The notes under the pieces are model-generated. The model was given only the letters and a program-made list of their open reading frames with translations. It did no database searches and was not told where the DNA came from. This document shows, one piece after another, positions 6,891-13,917 of a stretch of 64,000 nt of DNA. The translations under genes were made by a program, and so were the position numbers. This DNA is from a virus: positions 1 through 64,000 of the IMG/VR virus record IMGVR_UViG_3300025929_000001. One strand, 5' to 3'. Position 1 is the stretch's first letter; each line of letters starts with the position of its first letter.

Positions 6891-7126
6891 TGGCAGAACA
6901 AAGTAAACTCGGAAGCGTCGTCGAAACCCTGGCTAGTGTGGCTAGCGGTTTTGTCATCGCAGTAATCACGCAGCTAATCATGTTTCCTTTCTTTAACGTT
7001 CATGTTACGCTTAACGACAATTTAAAGATGACGCTTATCTTTACAATCGTCAGCATCATACGCGGCTACTATGTGCGACGTTTCTTCAACTGGATACAAA
7101 GGAACTACGCGAATGGACACAATTGA
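6890..7126 (+). CDS. Small two-helix membrane protein (DUF7220-like)
   Basis: 78 residues with two hydrophobic stretches (about 16-35 and 46-60) separated by a short polar loop, and a basic end (RGYYVRRFFNWIQRN). The layout QSKLGSVVETLASVASGFVIA ... FPFF ... LIFTIVSIIRGYYVRRFFN matches small phage membrane proteins placed in DUF7220. The role is unknown. The start overlaps the nuclease stop (TAATG). Confidence 0.65.
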   Translation: MAEQSKLGSVVETLASVASGFVIAVITQLIMFPFFNVHVTLNDNLKMTLIFTIVSIIRGYYVRRFFNWIQRNYANGHN

Positions 7127-7598
7127 CTCGCTCAAGCAGCAATTGGCAGCTATCAGCATTGCTGCTCACGGTCAATACCAAAAGGGCCAGCAGGTTCCTC
7201 CCGGTTACGACTCCGCGCAATTGCACTTGGTTGCTGATTTGCACGACCGCGCTGTTAAGGCGGAACGTGATAACGAGCGACTCCGTCTGACCATTGAGAA
7301 GAACGGCGTACCACCGGAAGTAATTGACGCATTGCGGGTCGTGCTCGGCTTGAAAGCGCAAACCAAGGACTTACGCAATGCGGATCGTAAAATCGCACGA
7401 CAGTTTTTAACGCGGTACGTCCATGCGACTCGTGCGGCGCTTGGGCAATTGGTAGTCACGCGCAATTGGGATTGCGATTTCCGGTTGGAGAACGGGAACT
7501 ACGCGAACCACTGCGTGACATGTGGTCATCCATTTATGGGACACAAACGGCGCACTATTTGCCGCAAATGCGCACTAACAGATCCCATACCAGATTAA
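7113..7598 (+). CDS. Hypothetical protein with C-terminal zinc ribbon
   Basis: 161 residues. The N-terminal two thirds are helical (heptad-like segment about residues 39-62, rich in Arg and Glu). The C-terminus holds four Cys in CVTCGHPFMGHKRRTICRKC (about residues 132-151), a zinc ribbon. The chosen start follows AAAGGA and overlaps the previous gene by 14 bases. Likely a nucleic-acid or protein adaptor; no family was recognised. Confidence 0.65.
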   Translation: MDTIDSLKQQLAAISIAAHGQYQKGQQVPPGYDSAQLHLVADLHDRAVKAERDNERLRLTIEKNGVPPEVIDALRVVLGLKAQTKDLRNADRKIARQFLTRYVHATRAALGQLVVTRNWDCDFRLENGNYANHCVTCGHPFMGHKRRTICRKCALTDPIPD

Positions 7599-7611
7599 GT
7601 TATAATAAACC

Positions 7612-7992
7612 ATGGCACTTACTAAAAATATGAATGTTATGAAGGCTCTCATCGAAGAGATCCTTCGTCGTCGGGGCGCAAACCCTAATACCACTGCACG
7701 CGACATCCGTGTCGCCCTTGGTTGTCTCAAACTCATCATCGAAGAACCGATGGTGTACATCCTTGCCGACTCTGTGCGGTTTGCGGATGCGTTTAGGGAC
7801 TCGTTCGACCGTACCTGTTTATACATCGACACGATGGAAGATTGTCTGTCGGTGCAGTCCGGTACGGTAGTTGCTCTACACACCGGGGACAAATCCGACC
7901 GCCAACGTATTCGCTACAACCAGATGCTCGAGACATTGAAAGGGCGTCCTGAAGTTGTAGTCTGGCATATTGGAAGATGGGAGCCCCGGTGA
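7612..7992 (+). CDS. Hypothetical protein
   Basis: 126 residues, compact alpha/beta composition (VYILADSVRFADAFRDSF, LYIDTMEDC, GTVVALHTGDKSDRQRIRY), reminiscent of a Rossmann-like or HAD-like small fold, but no motif can be tied to a family. There is no Shine-Dalgarno sequence before the ATG; TATAAT at 7601-7606 lacks a -35 partner. A second ATG at 7630 is an alternative start. Confidence 0.55.
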   Translation: MALTKNMNVMKALIEEILRRRGANPNTTARDIRVALGCLKLIIEEPMVYILADSVRFADAFRDSFDRTCLYIDTMEDCLSVQSGTVVALHTGDKSDRQRIRYNQMLETLKGRPEVVVWHIGRWEPR

Positions 7993-8114
7993 GAACCGCT
8001 GTTCTAATCATGTCCTGTTTGAACGCACTGCTTGCAATTTACTGGGCGGCGCGAGGACAATATGCCAAGGCTGCTTTCTACATGGCGCTTGCTGCTTGGA
8101 TGGAACCTAAATGA
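7989..8114 (+). CDS. Small hydrophobic protein with GTG start
   Basis: 41 residues, starting with GTG on a GTGA overlap after GGGAG (7980-7984), or with ATG at codon 8. It ends in ATGA overlapping the next gene. Two hydrophobic stretches (about 4-19 and 27-37) flank a short ARGQYAK loop, a possible helical hairpin in the membrane. No family was recognised. Confidence 0.45.
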   Translation: MRTAVLIMSCLNALLAIYWAARGQYAKAAFYMALAAWMEPK

Positions 8115-8359
8115 CACATCCACTCTTCAATATCGACGATGTTGTACCGCTAACGCGTGAAGACATCCAAGCAGTTATGGATCGTGCAGCAGCAATCAGC
8201 AAAGAACCCAGGCCTGCACCCTGTCCGCTGTGCCACAGCACGCAAATTCAGGTATGCATTGATTACAACAATCGTAGCAAAGATTGGTGCCGTTGCCGCG
8301 AATGCAAATGCCAGGCACCCGCAGTAGCATGGAATAAAGGACAGGAGCAATTACGGTGA
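8111..8359 (+). CDS. Lar-like zinc-ribbon protein
   Basis: 82 residues. The pattern CPLCHST ... CRCRECKCQAPAVAWNKG (residues about 38-76) is that of the Lar/restriction-alleviation family: CPxC, then CxxC, then a Trp-Asn motif. Lar of Rac prophage relieves type I restriction, but most phage members are untested, so the role here is only suggested. The start overlaps the previous stop and the stop overlaps a GTG start. Confidence 0.7.
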   Translation: MTHPLFNIDDVVPLTREDIQAVMDRAAAISKEPRPAPCPLCHSTQIQVCIDYNNRSKDWCRCRECKCQAPAVAWNKGQEQLR

Positions 8360-8634
8360 ACACTCACATACTAAAAACCGACCCGTTACCCTTTCAAGCA
8401 GTACTTGACGGCGTCAAAACTCACGAGATCCGCAAAAACGACCGCAACTTCCAAGTTGGTGACAAGCTGATATTGCGCGAAACGACAATCTCCGGTGCTG
8501 ACATGGTCAAGTTCAAAACGCCATTTGCGCAATATACCGGTCGCGCTTTCCACTGCGTCATTACCCACATTCAAACCGGTTATGGTCTAATGCCGGACTG
8601 GTGCATTCTTTCCATCAAACAGCAGGACGAATAA
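8356..8634 (+). CDS. DUF3850 (ASCH/PUA-like) protein
   Basis: 92 residues with a GTG start on a GTGA overlap, preceded by AGGAG. The sequence HILKTDPLPFQAVLDGVKTHEIRKNDRNFQVGD, then LILRE and YTGR, is the signature of DUF3850, a small RNA- or nucleotide-binding ASCH/PUA-like domain common in phages. It covers the whole protein. Proposed roles for the superfamily include binding of modified nucleotides or RNA; none is shown for this family. Confidence 0.82.
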   Translation: MNTHILKTDPLPFQAVLDGVKTHEIRKNDRNFQVGDKLILRETTISGADMVKFKTPFAQYTGRAFHCVITHIQTGYGLMPDWCILSIKQQDE

Positions 8635-8653
8635 CCACACTTCAGGAGCAGTA

Positions 8654-8866
8654 ATGAGTCGCATAATAAAATACCACTACTACGCATTCAAAGAGATCGC
8701 GCCGGGGCAAATGATGCATTGGGATGGGATTGCAAACTACCGTCAACCAATTCAAACCCAAGAAGATTTTGATGCGCTAAAAATGCTGATTGGCGGCGAG
8801 CAATTTGCCCCGGGCATGATTATCGCTAACCTGTCGGTGCTGTCTGACGTCTTGCTGGAGGACTAA
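8654..8866 (+). CDS. Small hypothetical protein
   Basis: 70 residues, with AGGAGCA positioned 5 bases before the ATG. The pattern is beta (KYHYYAFKEIAPGQMMHWDGI) then helix (TQEDFDALKMLI) then beta. No known domain. The gap before it starts with CCACACT, one of three gaps to do so. Confidence 0.6.
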   Translation: MSRIIKYHYYAFKEIAPGQMMHWDGIANYRQPIQTQEDFDALKMLIGGEQFAPGMIIANLSVLSDVLLED

Positions 8867-8868
8867 TA

Positions 8869-9360
8869 ATGAAAAACTATCTGCTCAACAAGCTCGCCAA
8901 ATTCCTTGCACGTCCGGCCGTTGCAAACTACCTGATCGAACGTTCGTACAATACGCCATACCGTCACCTCGACGGTTACATGAACCGCTACTGGTTGTTC
9001 AACCCATACGAAGAGATGGGTCAACTGCGTCGGTTTAAGTGGTGCCCATTCTCCATTCGCGTGCATCACATACTGCGTGCAGATAATGCAGACCATCAGC
9101 ATGATCATCCGTGGGACGCACGCACCTTTATTCTGCGCGGTGGCTATTGCGAGAAACGCGAAGATAAAGAGTTCCTCCGTTGGGCAGGTGACACCGCAAC
9201 CGTATTGTTCAACGAGTACCATCATATATCACACGTTACACCCGGCGGCGTATTTACGTTGTTTGTGACGTTTAAATATCGCGGGACTTGGGGCTTTAAA
9301 GTCGACGGGGTTAAAGTGCCCTGGAAGAAGTACATCGCTGAACATCCGGAGCGTTCATAA
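8869..9360 (+). CDS. Cupin-like phage protein
   Basis: 163 residues. Around residues 60-130, SIRVHHILRADNADHQHDHPW, a GGY beta turn and FNEYHHISHVTPGG look like the two conserved cupin motifs, with His from HxHDH and the later HHISH as possible metal ligands. Phage members of this type are common near DNA metabolism genes, but substrates are unknown. The C-terminus (KVPWKKYIAEHPE) is basic. It overlaps the next start (TAATG). Confidence 0.7.
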   Translation: MKNYLLNKLAKFLARPAVANYLIERSYNTPYRHLDGYMNRYWLFNPYEEMGQLRRFKWCPFSIRVHHILRADNADHQHDHPWDARTFILRGGYCEKREDKEFLRWAGDTATVLFNEYHHISHVTPGGVFTLFVTFKYRGTWGFKVDGVKVPWKKYIAEHPERS

Positions 9361-9794
9361 TGACCGTTATTGTGTGGGACGGCTACCGACTTGCTGCGGA
9401 TAAGCGTGCAACATCCAACGGCAACCGACGCACTATTACTAAGATCAGGCGTCACGGGCACGAGTTGCTCGGCTTTAGCGGTGATCTTTGTCAAGCGTTA
9501 ACGCTGCAACAATGGTACATGGACGGTGCAATACCTCATGAATTTCCCAAGCAATGTGAAGAAGGCAATCAGACTTTGGTTGTCATCGGTGCAAAGCGGG
9601 AAATTATGTGCTACGTCGCATGTCCGTACCCGGAAGTCTACGAAGAATCCTATCACGCATGGGGTAGTGGACGCGACTACGCCTTAGCAGCTATGTTCTT
9701 AGGTCAGAACGCGATTGAAGCTGTGCGCATTGCGTCCCATTTCCAAGTGGATTGCGGAGATGGTTACGACGTTTTACCACATGGGGAAGAATAA
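9360..9794 (+). CDS. Proteasome-beta-like Ntn hydrolase fold protein
   Basis: 144 residues. MTVIVWDGYRLAADKRAT resembles the N-terminus of proteasome subunits and HslV, where Thr2 becomes the nucleophile once Met is removed; TKIRR and the GFSGD turn fit the next strands. The later AWGSGRDYALAAMFLG and AIRIASHFQVDCGDGYDV are the usual C-terminal helix pair. Phage relatives are annotated as 20S proteasome subunit A/B-like; activity and targets are untested. Residue order at the catalytic Lys position (Lys15 here rather than near 33) leaves activity uncertain. Confidence 0.75.
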   Translation: MTVIVWDGYRLAADKRATSNGNRRTITKIRRHGHELLGFSGDLCQALTLQQWYMDGAIPHEFPKQCEEGNQTLVVIGAKREIMCYVACPYPEVYEESYHAWGSGRDYALAAMFLGQNAIEAVRIASHFQVDCGDGYDVLPHGEE

Positions 9795-10075
9795 TGATTA
9801 TCCAACCACAAAAAGGCCTGGGCATCTTTGTGCGTGCAGACAGGGTCGACGAAATAACAGTGTGTGGTGAATTCGCACACATTTACATGGCAAGTGGCCA
9901 CACGCACTACATTCCGCAAGACAAAGGCAGTACAGCGCATGAAACCGCTATACGCATTCAGAAAATGGTGAACGACGTGCTTAAGGGTGAGAATCTCATC
10001 AGTAAAGACGAAATCTTCCACAGCCGTGTCGGTCAAACCGTATTTCCTTTTGGGGCCGCTCCGGACCATCCATGA
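9794..10075 (+). CDS. Small hypothetical protein
   Basis: 93 residues, starting on the previous stop (TAATG). Beta strands in the first half (GLGIFVRADRVDEITVCGEFAHIYMASG) suggest a small LytTR-like or PH-like sheet, followed by a helix (HETAIRIQKMVNDVL). No domain was recognised. Its end overlaps the start of the proline-rich exported protein. Confidence 0.55.
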   Translation: MIIQPQKGLGIFVRADRVDEITVCGEFAHIYMASGHTHYIPQDKGSTAHETAIRIQKMVNDVLKGENLISKDEIFHSRVGQTVFPFGAAPDHP

Positions 10076-10602
10076 AACAATTACTTCCAGCATTGTTACT
10101 GCTGCCCACATTGGCGTTCGGAGTCGACTGTGAAACTATCACGTATAGCACAATCCCTAAACCTGCTGTATCCAAACCGCGACGAGTTAGCCCTCATATG
10201 GGCGTCCCGCATGTACGAGCCAAGACCGTACCCCGAGCGAAGGTTCTGGCACCGCGAGTTACACGAACTGTATCTCGCTTTGACTGCCCTCCTCCCCATT
10301 CCGATGCGAATCCACCTCCAATTCCAGGGCTTCCCCCTTACATTGGTACTCCGCCTGTTTGGGGTTATCCGTACCCTATGCCGGAACCGACCGGACCTCA
10401 ACCTATTTGGCCCGGGACTCCTGACGATTTCCCACCTCAAACCACAATACCACCATATGGCTCTGGGCCCCCATGGATACCAACTCCAGGCAATCCCTCA
10501 CCTCCTATGGGGACGCCGCCTGTCGACGTACCCGAACCCCCGACCATAAGCATCTTTTTATTTGGCTTGGCTTTAATGCTAGCTAGGAGATTTATCAAAT
10601 GA
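10072..10602 (+). CDS. Exported proline-rich protein with PEP-CTERM-like C-terminus
   Basis: 176 residues. An N-terminal signal peptide (basic start, hydrophobic core about 4-15, likely cleavage after AFG at 17) is followed by a basic linker and a long Pro-rich region (about 72-156, PPPIPGLPPYIGTPP and similar). The last 24 residues are VPEP at 153-156, a hydrophobic helix (about 158-170) and RRFIK. This is the layout of PEP-CTERM proteins, which exosortases cut and sort to the outer surface in some Gram-negative bacteria. An alternative is a unimolecular spanin, also Pro-rich with a C-terminal helix, but Cys20 lacks a proper lipobox and the gene lies far from the lysis cassette. Confidence 0.65.
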   Translation: MKQLLPALLLLPTLAFGVDCETITYSTIPKPAVSKPRRVSPHMGVPHVRAKTVPRAKVLAPRVTRTVSRFDCPPPHSDANPPPIPGLPPYIGTPPVWGYPYPMPEPTGPQPIWPGTPDDFPPQTTIPPYGSGPPWIPTPGNPSPPMGTPPVDVPEPPTISIFLFGLALMLARRFIK

Positions 10603-11147
10603 GTAACCCAACGACATTTAGATTACCCATGCTGCTCAAAATGGCGCACAGTCCGGTTAAGAACTACATAATACCGGGCGTCACCAGTAGTTTGATTGGC
10701 GGCAATCCTGGGCCTGGTGGCTGCATACGTTTATTCGAATGCGAACGTGATCATCAAGAAAACGTCACCCCGCATAGCCACCGGTTCGAGTTCCAATGTT
10801 GGGTACTTCAGGGGAGTGTTACCAATCGCATTTGGACAACTGATTCTATACACAGTACCAGTGCTGACTTATTTGAACTGACGGAAATAAAGTTCGACGG
10901 CATGGGGAAGTACGAGCGCGTGACATCTGCGCGTGCAAAATATAGCTATGAGGATAAGACTTATAATCAGGGTGATTGGTATCGCATGACAGCAGCACAA
11001 ATCCACTCGATTAAATTCTCTCGCGGCGCAATTGTGCTGTTCTTCGAAGGTCCCACGGAATTCGCCACATCGTATATTCTGGAACCAGTGGTGGACGGGA
11101 TAGTCATACCCACGTTCAAAACCGAGCCCTGGATGTTCAAAAAATAG
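10599..11147 (+). CDS. Cupin-like phage protein
   Basis: 182 residues. TPHSHRFEFQCWVLQGSV (about residues 57-74) is a typical cupin first motif with two His, and QIHSIKFSRGAIVLFFEGP supplies the second motif His. The rest is beta-rich. It is a second cupin-fold protein in this operon and resembles the one at 8869 only in fold-level features. Substrate unknown. It overlaps the upstream stop by 4 bases (ATGA). Confidence 0.68.
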   Translation: MSNPTTFRLPMLLKMAHSPVKNYIIPGVTSSLIGGNPGPGGCIRLFECERDHQENVTPHSHRFEFQCWVLQGSVTNRIWTTDSIHSTSADLFELTEIKFDGMGKYERVTSARAKYSYEDKTYNQGDWYRMTAAQIHSIKFSRGAIVLFFEGPTEFATSYILEPVVDGIVIPTFKTEPWMFKK

Positions 11148-11157
11148 GAGCAATGCC

Positions 11158-11370
11158 ATGAAAGAGTACAACGACTATGTCCGCAACTGCGTGATATTTA
11201 GAAGCCAGCGCGATAAAGATAATAACTTGGAAATATTCGAGTATAAAGACAACCTCGTAATCCCACATCTTGACGGATATCTGATTACGCCCGTGGAATG
11301 CTACATTGAGCCAACACCCTGGAACTTGATTCGCACAGGTTTCAAAATGCTGATCGCGAGGTTCAAATGA
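11158..11370 (+). CDS. Small hypothetical protein
   Basis: 70 residues, with AGGAGCA before the start. Mixed charged N-terminus and a beta segment (NLVIPHLDGYLITPVECYI), then a short amphipathic basic helix (WNLIRTGFKMLIARFK) that could sit on the membrane. It ends in ATGA overlapping the next gene. No family was recognised. Confidence 0.55.
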   Translation: MKEYNDYVRNCVIFRSQRDKDNNLEIFEYKDNLVIPHLDGYLITPVECYIEPTPWNLIRTGFKMLIARFK

Positions 11371-11960
11371 TCGAACTTAAACCATGCCCGTTCTGCGGTA
11401 GCGAAGCTGTCTGCAAATATGATAGCGGGAACGAAGTCTGGAACCAGTCCTGGCAATGCAAGTGTTCTAAATGCGATGTACCAACCGCTAAATTTTTCGG
11501 CTCCAATAGTTGGGCTAGAAATAAGAAAGAAGATGCTAGCGCCGAACGTCAAGCAATTGAAGTTTGGAACCAACGCGCACCCGTAGCGCAGCAGGAGCCG
11601 GGCGCATGGCTATACGTTTGCTCAAAACCGGGAAAGCGAACGGTCTACGCCAGCGTTGACGAGAATGACACCGGCCATTGGCCGCTCGACCAGTGGACGA
11701 CCGTAACGAAACATCCACTCTATGCCGCACCCGTCGCAGCGCAAGCCGAGCAGGTGTACGAATCAGGTTGCTATACGCCAAGACCGCCAGCCGAGCAGGG
11801 CGAGCGCAAGTCGGTACAGGATGATATTTGCAATGCCTGCCCGGATGCTTATGCATGCATGTACAAGTGCCGGTGCAAGCTCAATGACGTTCCGATGCGC
11901 AAGTTGTTGCGCCTTGCCGCACCCGCAGCGCCAGCCGAGCAGGGCGAGCGCAAGTCATGA
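11367..11960 (+). CDS. Lar-like zinc-ribbon protein with extended C-terminus
   Basis: 197 residues. Residues 1-70 are a Lar/restriction-alleviation type ribbon: LKPCPFCGSEA, then CKCSKC, then AIEVWNQRAP. Residues about 75-120 (WLYVCSKPGK ... VTKHPLYAAPVAAQ) match the modular linker seen in many phage proteins that end in HPLYxxP. The final part holds a Cys-rich segment (CNACPDAYACMYKCRC) and two copies of PAEQGERKS, encoded by a 27-base direct repeat. The end overlaps the HNH endonuclease start. Confidence 0.72.
   Translation: MIELKPCPFCGSEAVCKYDSGNEVWNQSWQCKCSKCDVPTAKFFGSNSWARNKKEDASAERQAIEVWNQRAPVAQQEPGAWLYVCSKPGKRTVYASVDENDTGHWPLDQWTTVTKHPLYAAPVAAQAEQVYESGCYTPRPPAEQGERKSVQDDICNACPDAYACMYKCRCKLNDVPMRKLLRLAAPAAPAEQGERKS
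11786..11812 (+). repeat. 27-base direct repeat, copy 1
   Basis: The same 27 bases recur at 11931-11957 and encode (P)AEQGERKS both times. The second copy ends exactly at the ATG of the HNH endonuclease gene. It may be a slippage duplication or a trace of insertion of the endonuclease. Confidence 0.75.
11931..11957 (+). repeat. 27-base direct repeat, copy 2
   Basis: Second copy of the repeat at 11786-11812; see that entry. It forms the 3' end of the Lar-like gene and touches the start of the HNH endonuclease gene. Confidence 0.75.
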
Positions 11961-12526
11961 TTGAAAATCTACCTGATGAAAAATGGTTATATGTCGCAGG
12001 CTATGAAGGTAGATATCTAGTCAGCAACATGGGGCGCGTAATGTCTTTAGCCCGCAGCGAACCAAAGATACTAAAACCTTTGCCTAATAGCATGGGGTAT
12101 CCACAAGTGGGACTTTGTAAGGACGGATTGCGCAAAGCGTTCCTAATTCATAGGCTCGTCGTGACTGCTTTTAATCCAATTGCAGAACCTGATCTTTTTG
12201 AAGTAAACCATAAGAATTTCATTATTACGGACGCAAGACTGGAAAACTTAGAATGGTGCACACATGAAGAGAACCTAGCCCATTATTTGCAAAGCGGACG
12301 TGAGTCAGCAGGGTGTGCAGCTCTCTTCGGAGAACATCGAAAAATCATCGGGGCTAATCATCATTTGAGCAAACTAACTGACAACGACGTGCTTGAAATT
12401 CGTCGGTTATGTTCTACACGAAAACATGGAGTTAAACGAGAGGTAGCTAGGAGATATGGTATTAATATAGGCACGCTAGACCAAATTGTTTCCGGCAAAA
12501 CGTGGAAACATCTATTACCAGCATAA
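11957..12526 (+). CDS. HNH homing endonuclease with NUMOD4 domain
   Basis: 189 residues. Residues about 3-32 (WLYVAGYEGRYLVSNMGRVMSL) are a NUMOD4 module. Residues about 64-110 form the HNH_3 core: LIHRLVVTAFNP, EVNHKNFIITDARLENLEW, then CTHEENLAHY. The C-terminus (LTDNDVLEIRRLCSTRKHG ... VARRYGINIGTLDQIVSGKTW) is a helix-turn-helix DNA-recognition module typical of these enzymes. It is a free-standing selfish gene, AT-richer than its neighbours. It begins at the end of a 27-base direct repeat. Confidence 0.9.
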   Translation: MIENLPDEKWLYVAGYEGRYLVSNMGRVMSLARSEPKILKPLPNSMGYPQVGLCKDGLRKAFLIHRLVVTAFNPIAEPDLFEVNHKNFIITDARLENLEWCTHEENLAHYLQSGRESAGCAALFGEHRKIIGANHHLSKLTDNDVLEIRRLCSTRKHGVKREVARRYGINIGTLDQIVSGKTWKHLLPA

Positions 12527-12542
12527 ATGTAAAGGACGAACG

Positions 12543-12959
12543 ATGGACCATTTTGGAATAGGTGCAGCCATACAAACAGCGATAGACATGTACGGTCGTG
12601 CTGCTCGTGGAACTGGACGTACAACTTCGCTATTGGAAAGCGTCAAGACGGGCGACCGTGTTGTGTTTGTCCACATTCAACAAGCCAGAGAATTCGACGA
12701 GCAGTGCAAAGAGTGTGGTATAACCGTGGAGTGTGTGGTCTGCAATCCTGCTGATCCCACTACTTTGTTTGAGCGTGGATCATTGCCCAATGATGGTCGA
12801 ATGTTGTTTGATCACTTCTGGGTAGAGACATTTTACCGAAACGCAATATCAAGCGCTGCTAAAGAAATAGACGCGCTACAAGCACGCTTTTCAGGTTATG
12901 GCGCAAAGCACCGCGAAACAAAGCGCAACGCCATTGAACGCGCTAAATGGAATTTTTAA
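12543..12959 (+). CDS. Hypothetical protein with degenerate P-loop-like motif
   Basis: 138 residues, start set by AAAGGACG before the ATG. ARGTGRTTSLLESV (residues 21-34) looks like a Walker A loop with Arg in place of Lys, followed by a strand (DRVVFVHI). No Walker B is evident. Similar GTGRTT proteins occur in phages next to nucleotide metabolism genes, function unknown. The C-terminus is a basic helix. Confidence 0.62.
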   Translation: MDHFGIGAAIQTAIDMYGRAARGTGRTTSLLESVKTGDRVVFVHIQQAREFDEQCKECGITVECVVCNPADPTTLFERGSLPNDGRMLFDHFWVETFYRNAISSAAKEIDALQARFSGYGAKHRETKRNAIERAKWNF

Positions 12960-12973
12960 CTAGGAGCAATGAA

Positions 12974-13549
12974 ATGACAAGCAAAGATGAATTAATCCGT
13001 GGTGGCCATGCTATCTCTTTCGCGGACACCAAAGTGTATCCGGAAATGCCCAACCCAAGTCAGGCAGAACTGTTTGACCCAATATTCCACCGCATTTGGC
13101 AGGTGATTAAAGATTGGGACATCAATGTGCCTACGCATTACAGCGGATACATGGGCGCCAATGGTTCGCATGCAAAGATGCTACTCGACGCGGTTAAGCC
13201 ACCAGCAGAAGATTACCATGAGCGCGTATTACGCGTCGTCGAAGAACTGGTTGGTCACAATCCGGATCCCGGTACCAAGAACGGTGATCTGCTGAATGTG
13301 TTGGCAGATGCTCTAATTCTGTATGAAAATAAGTACTTCCCAATCACTGAGCGAGAAATTGCAAATTCGAAGCATCCACTGGTACGGCGCGGCATCCCGG
13401 GAGGTCTGGTGCCGGTGTATCAATGTCGCATAATAGGGCCAGAAGCGAGTTGGAGTGACGTGACTCCAGAAAAGATAGAAATATATAAGACGAAACCCGA
13501 CTACTTCGCTAAGCTCGAGTTCCGAACACTTTACCGGGGATGGGAGTGA
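12974..13549 (+). CDS. Hypothetical phage protein
   Basis: 191 residues; AGGAG at 12962-12966 points to the ATG at 12974 rather than an upstream frame start at 12947. Two recognisable pieces: IWQVIKDWDINVPTHYSGYMGANGSHAKMLLDAV, a block found in small phage proteins, and VEELVGHNPDPGTKNGDLLNVLADALILYENKYFPI, which resembles the antitoxin-like segment that ends in YExxxYPI. The C-terminal third is a separate beta part. The product may be a fusion of small modules; no function can be assigned. Confidence 0.6.
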   Translation: MTSKDELIRGGHAISFADTKVYPEMPNPSQAELFDPIFHRIWQVIKDWDINVPTHYSGYMGANGSHAKMLLDAVKPPAEDYHERVLRVVEELVGHNPDPGTKNGDLLNVLADALILYENKYFPITEREIANSKHPLVRRGIPGGLVPVYQCRIIGPEASWSDVTPEKIEIYKTKPDYFAKLEFRTLYRGWE

Positions 13550-13719
13550 AGACGCGCTGTGTATGTGGTCATCCCGAGAACGAAACGATAGTGCATCGGG
13601 AGAATGGTGGATGCTACAGCAAAGGTGGGGATCAACCGCCACAGAAGATCCCCGTTTCCAATACGTTGTGGTCTGAAAAGGAAACAAGCCAAAGGCTTGA
13701 CCCTACAATACCACAATAG
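13540..13719 (+). CDS. Small Cys-containing protein
   Basis: 59 residues, overlapping the previous gene by 10 bases; GGGGATGGGAG lies around the start. CVCGHPENETIVHRENGGCY (residues 7-26) has spaced Cys and His that could bind one metal ion, a pattern common in tiny phage zinc-knuckle proteins. The tail is polar. It is the last gene before the terminase promoter region. Confidence 0.5.
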   Translation: MGVKTRCVCGHPENETIVHRENGGCYSKGGDQPPQKIPVSNTLWSEKETSQRLDPTIPQ

Positions 13720-13724
13720 TTTAA

Positions 13725-13744
13725 ACGCTCGCTAGCGTGTTTTT
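13725..13744 (+). terminator. Candidate Rho-independent terminator
   Basis: A 5-bp stem ACGCT/AGCGT with a 4-base loop (13725-13738) is followed by G and a T run (13740-13744). It stands 6 bases after the last stop of the left operon. The stem is short, so termination may be partial. Confidence 0.4.
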
Positions 13745-13855
13745 ATACCGGTGCACGCTAGCACACCTCCCCGCTATTAAAAACGCTTGCCCGCGCTGTT
13801 TTGTACCCTGCCGCGTGCGTTTTACACTACCCGCAGCAACTTCCGCAAATAACGC

Positions 13856-13914
13856 TTGCCTCCCGGTAACAGGCCACAATATACTCCATGCTATATTAAA
13901 TGCATCTGGAGTAT
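13856..13914 (+). promoter_or_regulatory. Candidate terminase promoter with overlapping inverted repeat
   Basis: TTGCCT (13856-13861) and TATACT (13880-13885) are 18 bases apart, with GGTAA in the spacer as in two other candidate promoters. An 8-bp perfect inverted repeat, ATACTCCA (13881-13888) and TGGAGTAT (13907-13914), overlaps the -10 at one end and the GGAG ribosome binding site of terS at the other. It could be a repressor operator, or a hairpin that hides the ribosome binding site in mRNA. Confidence 0.5.
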
Positions 13915-13917
13915 TTC

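Noticed and set aside
7601-7606. TATAAT as a promoter for the 7612 gene
   Set aside because: No -35 element lies at 16-18 bases upstream and the operon runs through without a break.
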